Positions 8,417 through 17,441 are shown, counted from the stretch's first letter. The stretch is DNA of 64,000 nucleotides from Microbacterium sp. MYb45 (GCF_002979655.1 NZ_PCPG01000016.1:1-64000), one strand, 5' to 3'. A program made the numbers and translations. Notes: generated by a model from the letters alone, not told the origin.

Positions 8417-10669
8417 ATGACCGCACCGGGCACCGAACCCGTCATCGTCACCGACCCGAAACTCCCCTCCGTCGCCCTCACCGAGGAGCATCACGAGAAG
8501 GCGAACCGCTGGACTCTGCCGAAGATCATCCTCTGGGCGGCGATCGCCCTGCTGGGTGCCGTCGCGTGGACCATGCTCGCGATCGTCCGCGGCGAGACCG
8601 TCAACGCGATCTGGTTCGTGTTCGCCGCGGTCTGCACGTATCTGATCGGCTACCGCTTCTACTCGAAGGTGATCGAGAAGTACATCACCCGCCCCGACGA
8701 CCGCCGGGCCACCCCCGCCGAGGTCCACCAGGACGGCAAGGACTACGTCCCCACCGATCGTCGCGTGCTCTACGGCCACCACTTCGCCGCCATCGCCGGC
8801 GCCGGACCGCTCGTCGGCCCCGTGCTCGCCGCGCAGATGGGCTACCTGCCCGGCACGATCTGGATCATCGTCGGCGTCGTGCTCGCCGGTGCCGTGCAGG
8901 ACTACACGGTCCTCTTCTTCTCGATGCGCCGCGGCGGGCGCACGATCGGCCAGATGGCGCGTCAGGAACTCGGCAAGATCGGTGGCACCGCCGCGATCAT
9001 CGCCTCGCTGCTGATCATGCTGATCATCGTCGCGATCCTCGCGCTCGTCGTCGTCAACGCGCTCGGCGAGAGCCCGTGGGGTGTCTTCTCGGTCGCCATG
9101 ACAATCCCGATCGCGCTCTTCATGGGCGTCTACCTGCGCTACCTGCGCCCCGGCAAGGTCACCGAGGTCTCGATCATCGGCTTCGCGCTGCTGATGGCCG
9201 CGATCATCGGCGGCGGCTGGGTCGCGGGCACCGAGTGGGGTCAGGCGATCTTCCACCTCGACCGCACCACCATCGCGTGGGGCATCATCATCTACGGCTT
9301 CATCGCCGCCGTGCTCCCGGTCTGGCTGCTGCTCGCTCCGCGCGACTACCTGTCGACCTTCATGAAGATCGGCGTGATCGTCATGCTCGCCGGCGCCATC
9401 GTGCTGGTGCGTCCGGAGATCACGGTTCCCGCGGTCAGCATCTTCGGCGAGAACGGCATGGGTCCGGTGTTCGCCGGTCCCCTCTTCCCCTTCCTGTTCG
9501 TCACGATCGCCTGCGGTGCGCTCTCGGGCTTCCATGCGCTGATCGCATCCGGAACCACACCGAAGCTCATCGAGAAGGAGCGCCAGACGCGCTTCATCGG
9601 CTACGGCGGCATGCTCATGGAGTCGTTCGTCGCGATCATGGCCCTCGTCGCCGCGATCTCGATCGACCAGGGCATCTACTTCGCGATGAACGCGCCGGCC
9701 TCGGCGACGGGCGGCACGGTCGAAGGGGCCGTCGCCTTCGTGAACTCTCTGGGCCTGACGGGGGTGAACCTCACGCCCGAGATGCTCACCGGCACGGCAG
9801 CGGCGGTCGGCGAGGAGTCGATCGTCTCGCGCACCGGTGGGGCTCCGACGCTCGCCCTCGGCCTCGCGCACATCATGCAGCAGGCCCTCGGCGGTCAGGC
9901 GCTCATGGCGTTCTGGTACCACTTCGCGATCATGTTCGAGGCGCTGTTCATCCTCACCGCGGTGGATGCCGGCACCCGCGTCGCCCGCTTCATGCTGCAG
10001 GACTCGATCGGCGCCTGGTTCCCCAAGTTCCGCGACGTCTCGTGGCGCCCCGGCGTCTGGATCTGCACCGCGATTATGGTGGCCGGCTGGGGAGCGATCC
10101 TCATCCTCGGTGTGACCGACCCGCTCGGCGGCATCAACACCTTCTTCCCGCTGTTCGGCATCGCGAACCAGCTGCTCGCCGCGATCGCGCTCGCCGTGGT
10201 GCTGGCCATCGTCGCCAAGCGCGGCCGCAGCTACTTCAAGTGGCTGTGGATCATCGCGCTGCCCTTGGCGTTCACCGCGGTCGTCACCATCACGGCGTCG
10301 CTGTACAAGATCGCGTCCCCGGTACCGGCGATCGGCTACTGGGCGAACCACTTCAAGTACGTGGCCGCTCGCGACTCCGGCGACACCTCCCTCGGTGAGC
10401 CGGCGGTTCTCGACGCGGTCATCCGCAACACGGCCGTGCAGGGCACCCTGTCGATCATCTTCGTGACACTCGCGATCGTCGTGATGGTCACCGCCGTGAT
10501 CGCCACGGTGAAGGCCATCCGCAACGGCGGCGGCGAGAACACCGAGGACGAGCCGGTCGCCTCGCGCCGCTTCGCTCCGGCCGGGTTCCTGCCCAGCACC
10601 GCGGAGCGCGAGCTCGAGAAGCAGTGGGAGCCGATCCTCGCCGACGAGCGCAAGGCGTCGTCCCACTGA
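8417..10669 (+). CDS. cstA: CstA-family carbon starvation transporter (pyruvate/peptide uptake)
   Basis: A 750-aa polytopic protein. The ATG at 8417 is set by GAGGAG (8405-8410), 6 nt upstream. The N-terminal CstA signature region is clear: after two helices comes YVPTDRRVLYGHHFAAIAGA, then GPLVGPVLAAQMGY, the family hallmark. About 16 hydrophobic segments follow. E. coli relatives CstA and BtsT take up peptides and pyruvate. The gene is followed one base after its stop by a YbdD/YjiX-type small gene, the usual partner. A LytS/LytTR pair related to the BtsSR system that controls btsT in E. coli lies 2 kb downstream, beyond hipBA. Pyruvate is thus a reasonable substrate guess. A possible -10 (TAACGT) is at 8374-8379. 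Confidence 0.92.
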   Translation: MTAPGTEPVIVTDPKLPSVALTEEHHEKANRWTLPKIILWAAIALLGAVAWTMLAIVRGETVNAIWFVFAAVCTYLIGYRFYSKVIEKYITRPDDRRATPAEVHQDGKDYVPTDRRVLYGHHFAAIAGAGPLVGPVLAAQMGYLPGTIWIIVGVVLAGAVQDYTVLFFSMRRGGRTIGQMARQELGKIGGTAAIIASLLIMLIIVAILALVVVNALGESPWGVFSVAMTIPIALFMGVYLRYLRPGKVTEVSIIGFALLMAAIIGGGWVAGTEWGQAIFHLDRTTIAWGIIIYGFIAAVLPVWLLLAPRDYLSTFMKIGVIVMLAGAIVLVRPEITVPAVSIFGENGMGPVFAGPLFPFLFVTIACGALSGFHALIASGTTPKLIEKERQTRFIGYGGMLMESFVAIMALVAAISIDQGIYFAMNAPASATGGTVEGAVAFVNSLGLTGVNLTPEMLTGTAAAVGEESIVSRTGGAPTLALGLAHIMQQALGGQALMAFWYHFAIMFEALFILTAVDAGTRVARFMLQDSIGAWFPKFRDVSWRPGVWICTAIMVAGWGAILILGVTDPLGGINTFFPLFGIANQLLAAIALAVVLAIVAKRGRSYFKWLWIIALPLAFTAVVTITASLYKIASPVPAIGYWANHFKYVAARDSGDTSLGEPAVLDAVIRNTAVQGTLSIIFVTLAIVVMVTAVIATVKAIRNGGGENTEDEPVASRRFAPAGFLPSTAERELEKQWEPILADERKASSH

Positions 10670-10670
10670 G

Positions 10671-10916
10671 ATGGCCGACACCATGAGTCGGACGGATGCC
10701 GCGACCACCCTCCTGCGCGCTCTACTGGGCGCCGTGGGCCGGGTGGGCCGCGGCATCCGCTGGTACATGACGAACCTGATGGGCGACAGCGCCTATGCGA
10801 CCTATGTCGCCCATCAGCGCCGCGTGCACCCCGACGAGGAGCCGATGACCGAGCGGCAGTTCTGGCGCGAGCGGATGGACGACCAGGACCGCAACCCCGG
10901 TGCCCGCTGCTGCTGA
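10671..10916 (+). CDS. YbdD/YjiX family small protein, CstA partner
   Basis: An 81-aa protein of the DUF466 (YbdD/YjiX) family. The motif WYMTNLMGDSAYATYVAHQR followed by HPDEEPMTERQFWRERMD is diagnostic. The family is nearly always encoded next to CstA-type transporters and is needed for their activity in E. coli. It starts 1 bp after the cstA stop. A second ATG at 10683 gives a 77-aa form, and neither start has a strong ribosome-binding site. The C-terminus ends in two cysteines. Confidence 0.88.
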   Translation: MADTMSRTDAATTLLRALLGAVGRVGRGIRWYMTNLMGDSAYATYVAHQRRVHPDEEPMTERQFWRERMDDQDRNPGARCC

Positions 10917-10941
10917 GCGCGGAGCGGCCGATCCGAGGCGA

Positions 10942-10998
10942 GTTATGACCAGCATGCTCGCCATAACCGCAAGTTATGACTAGGATGTTCGTCATAAC
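10942..10998. promoter_or_regulatory. Twin palindromic HipB operators
   Basis: Two 26-bp sites, 10942-10967 and 10973-10998. The second has perfect 8-bp arms, GTTATGAC and GTCATAAC, around a 10-bp spacer. The first has GTTATGAC and GCCATAAC (one mismatch). The spacers are similar (CAGCATGCTC, TAGGATGTTC). The sites repeat every 31 bp, three helical turns, so two dimers would bind on one face. TAGGAT at 10981-10986 may be the -10. The sites end 22 bp before the hipB start, as expected for autoregulation. Confidence 0.85.
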
Positions 10999-11019
10999 AG
11001 ACTGGCGGAGGTGGCGCGC

Positions 11020-11307
11020 ATGGCCGGATATCGGATCGCTCGGGACATGGAGACGTTCGGCGAGCACATCCGCGGATGGCGCATGGTGCTGGGGCTGACC
11101 GCCCAGCAAGTCGCCGAGCGAGCGAACATCTCGCGCGACACGTTGCGCAAGATCGAGAACGGCAATGCGACAGTCACGTTCGAGAATGTCGCCCAGGTGC
11201 TGCGGGCACTCGGCATTCTCGAGGCGGTCGTGAACGCCGTCGATCCGTTGAGCACCGACATCGGCAGGCTCCGCGCCTCGAGCCTCGAGAAGACGCGCGC
11301 TCGATGA
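11020..11307 (+). CDS. hipB: HipB-like antitoxin, XRE-family repressor
   Basis: A 95-aa protein with a helix-turn-helix at about residues 20-60 (LTAQQVAERANISRDTLRKI, then ENGNATVTFENVAQVLRALG), typical of XRE/HipB proteins. ATG 11020 is preferred over GTG 11011 because GGAGG (11007-11011) lies 8 nt upstream. The stop overlaps the hipA ATG (ATGA). HipB proteins neutralise HipA and repress the operon by binding paired palindromes; two such sites lie immediately upstream. Confidence 0.9.
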   Translation: MAGYRIARDMETFGEHIRGWRMVLGLTAQQVAERANISRDTLRKIENGNATVTFENVAQVLRALGILEAVVNAVDPLSTDIGRLRASSLEKTRAR

Positions 11308-12539
11308 GCGACTACGAGGTCTATGGTGACGACCGTGGCGACCTGCAGCTGGTGGGGCAGGCGCATTTCACCAGCGGCAGGTCGCTTGCCACCACCTTCC
11401 TCTATGACGCGGCGTACCTCGCCCGCGGCGGCGCGAACATCGATCCGTCGCTGCAGCTCGTTCCCGGACCGCAGTACCAGTCCGGGATGCTGCGGGCGTT
11501 CTCCGACAGCTCGCCGGACCGTTGGGGCCGCAACCTCATCGACAAGGCCGAGCGGATAGCCGCCCGCGAGGCCGGTCGCGCTCCGAGGAGCCTCGACGAC
11601 GTCAGCTACCTCTTGGGTGTCAGCGACGACACTCGCCAGGGCGCGCTGCGCTTCCGTGCCGTGGGCACCGAGGACTTCCTCGGTGCCGAAGCTCATGTCC
11701 CTGCGATCGTCGAACTTCCGAACCTCCTGCGCCGCAGCGATGAACTCGCCGGCGACGAAGACTACACCGAGGCGGTCAAGCAGCTGCTCGACACCGGAAC
11801 CACAGGCCTGGGTGGCGCGCGGCCGAAGGCATCCGTGCGTCTCGAGGACGGATCCCTCGGGTTCGCGAAGTTCCCGCATTCCAGCGACGAGTGGGATGTC
11901 ATGGCGTGGGAGGCGACCACTCTCGGTCTGTTGTCGGACTGCGGAATCGCCGTGCCAGAATTCCGTCTCACACGCCTGGGAGAGCGCTGCGTCCTCATCC
12001 TGCGCCGCTTCGACCGGGACGCGAAGCAGCAGCGGATCGGGTACATCAGCGCCATGACCGCGATCGGAGCCGCCGACGGCGAGCACCACGACTACGTCGA
12101 GATCGCCGACGCCATCCGCGACATCGCGCGCTCCCCTCGCGCCGCGCTCTCTGATCTCTTCGACCGAGCGATCGTCAATGTCGCTCTCGGCAACACGGAT
12201 GATCACCTGCGCAATCACGGTTTCCTCAGCGATGGCAACGCCTGGACGCTCAGCCCCGCCTTCGACGTCAATCCGAATCCCGATCTCGCCCGGAGCCGAT
12301 CGACCTCCATCGCCGGAGCCGACACACACGACACGGAGATCGAGGGTCTGCTCGCGCTCGCGGACGACTGCGACCTGACGCAGAGCCGGGCTCGAGAGCA
12401 CATGGCGAATATCTCCGAGGCGCTCTCATCGTGGCAGGATCGCGCGCGCCGAAATCGCCTCCCCGAGAAGGAGATCTCACGCATGAGTGAATCGATCGCA
12501 CCGAGGCTGGACCTCGTGGCCACGGCCGGTCGAAAGTAG
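11304..12539 (+). CDS. hipA: HipA-like Ser/Thr kinase toxin
   Basis: A 411-aa protein, slightly short for the family. It has the N-terminal HipA subdomain 1, then the P-loop-like GGARPKASV (about 171-179), the ATP-binding lysine in FAKFP, the catalytic GNTDDHLRNHGF (about 295-306) and the metal-binding LSPAFDVNP (about 316-324). HipA kinases phosphorylate aminoacyl-tRNA synthetases (GltX in E. coli) and stop translation, producing persisters. All key residues look intact, so the toxin should be active. The next gene starts 8 bp after the stop, so read-through from the hipBA promoter into the two-component genes is possible. The module separates two gene groups that would otherwise fit together, which suggests insertion. 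Confidence 0.92.
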   Translation: MSDYEVYGDDRGDLQLVGQAHFTSGRSLATTFLYDAAYLARGGANIDPSLQLVPGPQYQSGMLRAFSDSSPDRWGRNLIDKAERIAAREAGRAPRSLDDVSYLLGVSDDTRQGALRFRAVGTEDFLGAEAHVPAIVELPNLLRRSDELAGDEDYTEAVKQLLDTGTTGLGGARPKASVRLEDGSLGFAKFPHSSDEWDVMAWEATTLGLLSDCGIAVPEFRLTRLGERCVLILRRFDRDAKQQRIGYISAMTAIGAADGEHHDYVEIADAIRDIARSPRAALSDLFDRAIVNVALGNTDDHLRNHGFLSDGNAWTLSPAFDVNPNPDLARSRSTSIAGADTHDTEIEGLLALADDCDLTQSRAREHMANISEALSSWQDRARRNRLPEKEISRMSESIAPRLDLVATAGRK

Positions 12540-12547
12540 TTGATCCC

Positions 12548-13729
12548 ATGACCGACGTCGTTCTCGCCGCAGTGCTCGGCGTGCTCGGCGGCGTCGTCCT
12601 GACGCTGCTGCTGCTGCTCGCCCGTCGGCTCGCCCGCGGGGCGACCGACCTCGGCAGCGACGCGGAGCAGGCGGCGCTCACCGCTCTGCATCAGGCGAGC
12701 CTCGCCGCTCCGCACCTGCGCGCGGGTCTGGCGGCCCCCGACGTCGTCAAGGCCGCGCGCCACCTGCGTGTGCTGCTCGGCAGTGCCGCGGTGGCGATCG
12801 TCAGCGCCGACGACACCGTCTCGTTCGACGGCTCGTCCGACGGGCTGGAGTCGGCGGCGGTCCGTATCGCCGCGCAGGTCCGGGCCTCCGGGCGTCGACA
12901 GGTGTTCCCCGCGTCGGGCCGCGACGACGACCTCGAGGCCGTCGGGGCACCGATCCGCGTCGACGGCCGTGTGGTCGGCGTCGTCGTCGCCTTCGCGGCA
13001 CCCGTCGGGGCGGCGCTCGTGCGGGCCGCCGAAGAGGTCGCGGACTGGTGCGCCGCGCAGGTCGAGCTCGGGGTGCTCGACTCGTCGCGGACCCAGCTCG
13101 CCGAGGCGGAGCTGCGATCGCTGCGAGCGCAGATCTCCCCGCACTTCATCTACAACGCCCTCACGGCGATCGCCTCGTTCATCCTCACCGACCCCGAGCG
13201 TGCCCGCGAGCTGGTGCTCGAGTTCGCAGATTTCACGCGCTACTCGTTCCGGCGACAGGGGGAGTTCACCACGCTCGCCGAGGAACTGGGCAGCATCCAC
13301 TCCTACCTCGAACTGGAGCGCGCCCGCTTCGGCGACCGGCTGCGCGTGACGCTGCAGATCGCGCCGGAGACCCTCGCGACGGTCATCCCCTTCCTCTCTG
13401 TGCAGCCGCTCGTCGAGAACGCGGTGCGGCACGGGCTCGAGCCGGGTGAGGGCGGCGGCGAGATCCGCATCGCCTCACGCGACGACGGCACGCACACCGA
13501 GATCACCGTCGAGGACGACGGTGTGGGAATGGACCCCGAGGCCCTGCGCGCCACGCTCACCGCGAGCGACGACGGCGTGCACGTCGGCCTCCGCAACGTT
13601 GACACCCGGCTGCGCCAGCTCTACGGTGCGGACGGCGGTCTGGTGGTCGAGACGAACACCGGCGCGGGTACCCTGGTGCGCATGCGGGTCCCGAAATCTC
13701 AGCCGCAGCACGATCCGGACACCGAGTGA
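12548..13729 (+). CDS. LytS/BtsS-type sensor histidine kinase
   Basis: A 393-aa protein with one N-terminal membrane helix (about 4-26), a GAF-like central region (about 60-170), and a His_kinase plus HATPase module. The phospho-accepting His199 is in QISPHFIYNAL, the N box in QPLVENAVRHGL and the G boxes in VEDDGVGMD and GVHVGLRNVDTRL. These are the features of the LytS family (PF06580). It lacks the multi-helix 5TM sensor domain of LytS/BtsS, so signal input differs. The ATG follows the hipA stop by 8 bp with no visible Shine-Dalgarno or clear -10. The GTGA overlap with the next gene couples it to the response regulator. Confidence 0.9.
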   Translation: MTDVVLAAVLGVLGGVVLTLLLLLARRLARGATDLGSDAEQAALTALHQASLAAPHLRAGLAAPDVVKAARHLRVLLGSAAVAIVSADDTVSFDGSSDGLESAAVRIAAQVRASGRRQVFPASGRDDDLEAVGAPIRVDGRVVGVVVAFAAPVGAALVRAAEEVADWCAAQVELGVLDSSRTQLAEAELRSLRAQISPHFIYNALTAIASFILTDPERARELVLEFADFTRYSFRRQGEFTTLAEELGSIHSYLELERARFGDRLRVTLQIAPETLATVIPFLSVQPLVENAVRHGLEPGEGGGEIRIASRDDGTHTEITVEDDGVGMDPEALRATLTASDDGVHVGLRNVDTRLRQLYGADGGLVVETNTGAGTLVRMRVPKSQPQHDPDTE

Positions 13730-14478
13730 CGACGATGCCGACGAACAGCGCACCCCCGGTCGACGTCCTCGTCGCCGACGACGAGAGCCCCGCGCTGGAC
13801 GAGCTCGTGCATCTGTTGCGCACCGATCCGCGCATCGGCGAGATCCTCACGGCGTCGTCGGGTGCCGAGGCGCTGCGGCTGATGTCGGAGCGCGCGGTGC
13901 GGATCGCGTTCCTCGACATCCACATGCCGGGGCTCAGCGGCACCGAGCTCGCGCGGGCACTGCTGACTCTCGCCGTGCCGCCGGCGGTCGTGTTCGTCAC
14001 GGCCGACGACGCCAAGGCGGTGGAGGCGTTCGAGCTGCGAGCCGCCGACTACCTGCTCAAGCCGGTGCGGGCCGCGCGGCTGCGTCAGGCGGTCGACCGC
14101 GTGGTCGAGGTCGGCGGCGACACCGCGGCATCCGGCGACGACGAGGTGCTGCCGGTCACGGTCGGCTCCGCGGTGCGGTTCGTGCGCCGCAGCGACGTGA
14201 CCTGGGTGCAGGCGCAGGGCGACTACTCCCGGCTGCACACCGGCGACGGCGCGGGGCATCTGGTGCGCATCCCGATCTCCGAGCTCGAGACGCGGTGGAC
14301 GGATGTCGGATTCCTGCGCATCCACCGCTCGTCGCTCGTGCGCATCTCCGCCGTGACCGAGGCTCGGCTCTCCGGCGCGGATGCCGCCGTCTCGATCGGT
14401 GGACTCTCGCTTCCGGTGAGTCGGAGGATGGTGCCGGCCGTGCGCGAGGCGTTGGTGCGCGGCGAGGGCGCGGGATGA
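13726..14478 (+). CDS. LytTR-family response regulator
   Basis: A 250-aa protein from GTG 13726 (247 aa if ATG 13735 is used). The receiver domain (about 12-130) has the acidic pair in VADDES, phospho-acceptor Asp64 in AFLDIHMPG, and the Lys in YLLKPV. The LytTR DNA-binding domain (about 145-245) contains WVQAQGDYSRLHT and FLRIHRSSLVRI. It pairs with the kinase just upstream. LytTR regulators bind direct repeats upstream of their targets. The likely target is the symporter operon that continues from this gene, and perhaps cstA. Confidence 0.92.
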   Translation: MTTMPTNSAPPVDVLVADDESPALDELVHLLRTDPRIGEILTASSGAEALRLMSERAVRIAFLDIHMPGLSGTELARALLTLAVPPAVVFVTADDAKAVEAFELRAADYLLKPVRAARLRQAVDRVVEVGGDTAASGDDEVLPVTVGSAVRFVRRSDVTWVQAQGDYSRLHTGDGAGHLVRIPISELETRWTDVGFLRIHRSSLVRISAVTEARLSGADAAVSIGGLSLPVSRRMVPAVREALVRGEGAG

Positions 14479-14849
14479 CCGAGAAACCGAAGCGGGTCCG
14501 CGTCACCGCCGATCTCCCCGACCGGCGCCCGGTGCCCCTGACCCGCGGCATCGCACTGCCCGGTGCCCCCGTGGACGAGGCGGATGCCGTCTACGCGCGG
14601 GCCCTGATGCGCAGCCAGCTCCGCCTCGCACTGGGGACCGTCGCCGGATTCGTGGTCGTCGTCGTCGCGCTCACCCTGGCGATCGCGCTCATCCCCGAGA
14701 TCGGACGCATCCTGGTGTGGGGCCTGCCGCTGTCCTGGCTGCTGCAGGCGTACGCGTTCTACCCGATCATCGTCGTCTTCGCGGTGCTGTACGTGCGCAC
14801 CGCCGGCCGCAACGAGCGCCGGTACCGGGCGCTGCGGGATCGCGAATGA
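14475..14849 (+). CDS. Small two-helix membrane protein paired with the symporter (MctB/YjcH-like)
   Basis: A 124-aa protein with a 55-residue hydrophilic N-terminus and two membrane helices (about 56-78 and 83-108), ending in a basic/acidic RNERRYRALRDRE tail. It overlaps both neighbours (ATGA at each end). Small proteins of this size and topology precede monocarboxylate symporters: YjcH before ActP in E. coli and MctB before MctC in Corynebacterium. Their role is thought to be accessory to transport. The assignment rests mainly on context and topology. Confidence 0.65.
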   Translation: MTEKPKRVRVTADLPDRRPVPLTRGIALPGAPVDEADAVYARALMRSQLRLALGTVAGFVVVVVALTLAIALIPEIGRILVWGLPLSWLLQAYAFYPIIVVFAVLYVRTAGRNERRYRALRDRE

Positions 14850-16303
14850 ACGCGGTGCTCGACCTCATCGGGGTCGCGCTCGTCATCGTCACCACGCTGC
14901 TGATCGGCGTCTACGGGCTGCGCATCTCGCGCACGACGGGAGACTTCTTCGTCGCCTCGCGCACCGTGCGACCGGTGTGGAACGCGTCGGCGATCAGCGG
15001 CGAGTATCTGTCCGCCGGCACGTTCCTCGGGCTGTCGGGCCTGGTGCTGCTCGACGGTGCCCGCGGCTTCTGGTTCCCGATCGGCTATGCCGCCGGCTAC
15101 CTGCTGGTGCTCGCATTCGTCGCCGCCCCGCTCCGGCGCAGCGGCGCGTACACGATCCCCGACTTCATCGAGGCGCGGCTGGAATCGACTTCTGCACGGC
15201 GGGTGACCAGCATCGCGGTGCTCGTCATCGGCTGGCTGTACATCGTGCCGCAGCTGCACGGCGCCGGGCTCACCCTGCTCGTCGTCGCCGGTCTGCCGGA
15301 GTGGGTGGGGGCGGTGACCGTCGCGGTGCTCGTGGCGGCCGCAGTCGCGGCGGGCGGCATGCGGGCGATCACCTACGTGCAGGCGTTCCAGTACTGGCTC
15401 AAGCTCACCGCTCTCCTCGTGCCCGTGGTGTTCATCGCCTTCGCCCTGAGCGGGGGGCCGCACGACTTCGACCCGGCGCTCGTGTTCCCCGTCGAGGCCG
15501 GACCCTCCGGCTTCGATGTGTACGAGACGGCCTCCCTCCTGCTGGCACTGCTGCTGGGCACGATGGGCCTGCCGCACGTGCTGGTGCGGTTCTACACGAG
15601 CCCGACCGGGGTGTCCGCTCGTCGCACGACGGTGATCGTGATCGGCATGGTGAGCGCGTTCTATGCGGTGTCGAGCACGATGGGCCTGCTGGCCCGCATC
15701 GCCGCTCCCGACCTCGCCGTGCCGGGGGTGGCGGACACGGTGGTGCTGTTGCTGCCCTCGCGGGTCTTCCCCGGAATGCTCGGGGAGCTGCTGACCGCGC
15801 TGATCGTCGCCGGAGCGTTCGCCGCGTTCCTGGCGACCTCGGCCGGGCTCGTCGTGTCGCTCGCGGGCGTCATCAGCCAGGACGTGTTCTCCGGCTCGGT
15901 GCGGTCTTTCCGGCTGTCGGCCGTGCTCTGCGCCCTGGTGCCGCTCGTGGTCGCGCTGCTCACGGCGCCGGCAGGCCTCGGATCGAGCGTCGGCGTGGTG
16001 TTCGTGGTGGCGGCGTCGACGCTGTCGCCGGTGGTGCTGCTCGGCGTGTGGTGGCGCGGGCTCACCGCTCGAGGGGCCGTGGCCGGGATGGTGTCCGGCG
16101 GGCTGGCCGCGGGGCTTGCGCTGCTCGTGCACGCGGCGGTCGGGGGAGTAGGGGTCGCCGCGCCCTACCTCGCGCAGCCCGCCGCGTGGACCATCCCACT
16201 CGCCACGGCCGTGACTGTCGTGGTCTCGCTCCTCGACCCGCGGGGGCCGTCGCCGCGCACGGACCGCTTCCTCGCGCGGGTGCACACCCCGGAACGCGGC
16301 TGA
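14846..16303 (+). CDS. Sodium:solute symporter (acetate/pyruvate type, MctC/ActP-like)
   Basis: A 485-aa membrane protein with about 13 helices. The SSS signature region is present: RTTGDFFVASRTVRPVWNA followed by SGEYLSAGTFLGLSGL, then GLPHVLVRFYTSPTG and GAFAAFLATSAGL, all typical of the ActP/MctC branch. Relatives import acetate, propionate and pyruvate with sodium or protons. Co-translation with the small membrane protein and the LytS/LytTR pair suggests substrate-responsive uptake of small organic acids. The TGA stop falls within an 11-bp tandem repeat (GCTGAGTCAGG twice, 16299-16320), and the gene converges on the next one with 12 bp between stops. Confidence 0.9.
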   Translation: MNAVLDLIGVALVIVTTLLIGVYGLRISRTTGDFFVASRTVRPVWNASAISGEYLSAGTFLGLSGLVLLDGARGFWFPIGYAAGYLLVLAFVAAPLRRSGAYTIPDFIEARLESTSARRVTSIAVLVIGWLYIVPQLHGAGLTLLVVAGLPEWVGAVTVAVLVAAAVAAGGMRAITYVQAFQYWLKLTALLVPVVFIAFALSGGPHDFDPALVFPVEAGPSGFDVYETASLLLALLLGTMGLPHVLVRFYTSPTGVSARRTTVIVIGMVSAFYAVSSTMGLLARIAAPDLAVPGVADTVVLLLPSRVFPGMLGELLTALIVAGAFAAFLATSAGLVVSLAGVISQDVFSGSVRSFRLSAVLCALVPLVVALLTAPAGLGSSVGVVFVVAASTLSPVVLLGVWWRGLTARGAVAGMVSGGLAAGLALLVHAAVGGVGVAAPYLAQPAAWTIPLATAVTVVVSLLDPRGPSPRTDRFLARVHTPERG

Positions 16304-16315
16304 GTCAGGGCTGAG

Positions 16316-17437
16316 TCAGGACCGGGGAGTGCGCAGCGTCCAGGCCGGCCACCAGCCGTCGGGGAGACGCGCGAGGAGGTCTTCGGCATCGTCCAGCTCC
16401 TCGGCCGGGAACGACGGGTCGGGTTCGCCGCCGCCCGACCGTCCGCCCCCGTCAGGGGTGCGCAGCTCGGTATGCAGCCAGCGTCGCTGCCCGACGGGGA
16501 AGACCTCCCGCAGTCCTCCGGCGGCGATCGCGAGCAGGGTCTCCTCGAGCTGGTCGGCGACACTCTCGGCGGTCTCGTCGCAGGCATCGCAGGTGCAACT
16601 GGGCGCGTATTCCCGGGTCAGGGCTCCGGACTGGATGAAGACGGATTCGGCCGTCCCGGTGAGGGTGATCTGCGCCCCTGTCGTGGGCCGCAGGCGCCAG
16701 ATGTGTACCCCCGACTCGTCGGACCGTCGGTCGACATCGACGTCGTACCAGGTCCCGAGGTGGTCGACCAGGGCATCGACGACGCCCATCACCGGGGCGA
16801 ACCGTTCCGGATGGGTCACCCGTGAGTAGGCGTCTTCCGGAGGCGAGCCACCAGCCCAGCGGGATCCGTAGGCGATGACACGGCCGGACTCGTCGACGAA
16901 CTCCGGGATCGCGAGCGCCGGGCGCGTGAACGGCACCGGGGCGACCACGAAGTCGATGTCGACCTCTTCGCGCCGCAGGGCGTCGAACTCCTCGGCGTCG
17001 CGGTCGGCCTGCGGCCAGGACGCGAGCATCTCCCGGAACGGCTCGCGCTGCTCCGGGTGCTCGATGATCCCCCTCAGCAGGCCGGCGACCGGGACCGAGA
17101 TCGTCGAGGTGCCCACCTCGGGTTCGCTCGTGAAGCGCCACCTCGCCGCCGGATGCGCCACAGCGATCGCGTTCCCCAGGAACCGTGCCGCCGCCTCCGC
17201 CGTCTCGGGAGCATCGAGGAGTTCGGGGTGCGCGGCAACGAAGTCCCACAGTGCGCCGAGGTCGGCGGCGAGGACGACGGGGTCGGTGCCGGCGTCCCGC
17301 GCGAAGGCCTCGAAGAGCTCGAAGCCTTCGACGAATCGCGGGGGCGCGACCGGCTCGGGGCTCGGCCAGATCAGCATGGCGGACATGGCGTCCGGCATCG
17401 GCGCGAGCGCGCCGGGAAAGGTGTTCGACGTCGACAT
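16316..17437 (-). CDS. Uncharacterised actinobacterial protein (possibly DUF6226-like)
   Basis: A 373-aa cytoplasmic protein from ATG 17437, 4 bp after the pirin stop. The C-terminal third has a CTCDACDE cysteine motif (about 263-270), followed by a helix and the ending RRWLHTELRTPD...GWWPAWTLRTPR. The middle contains FVDESGRVIAYGSRW and a Tyr/His-rich HPERFAPV segment. I recall similar Cys motifs in the DUF6226 family but cannot confirm membership. The motif could bind a metal. It appears to be the last gene of a three-gene operon with the GNAT and pirin genes. Confidence 0.6.
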   Translation of the reverse strand: MSTSNTFPGALAPMPDAMSAMLIWPSPEPVAPPRFVEGFELFEAFARDAGTDPVVLAADLGALWDFVAAHPELLDAPETAEAAARFLGNAIAVAHPAARWRFTSEPEVGTSTISVPVAGLLRGIIEHPEQREPFREMLASWPQADRDAEEFDALRREEVDIDFVVAPVPFTRPALAIPEFVDESGRVIAYGSRWAGGSPPEDAYSRVTHPERFAPVMGVVDALVDHLGTWYDVDVDRRSDESGVHIWRLRPTTGAQITLTGTAESVFIQSGALTREYAPSCTCDACDETAESVADQLEETLLAIAAGGLREVFPVGQRRWLHTELRTPDGGGRSGGGEPDPSFPAEELDDAEDLLARLPDGWWPAWTLRTPRS

Positions 17438-17441
17438 CGGG

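Noticed and set aside
12180..12547. Frameshift or truncation of hipA
   Set aside because: All kinase motifs and a full-length C-terminus are in one frame ending at 12539.
16299..16320. GCTGAGTCAGG tandem repeat as an attachment site
   Set aside because: It is only 11 bp twice at a convergent gene end, with no integrase or tRNA nearby; chance duplication is enough.
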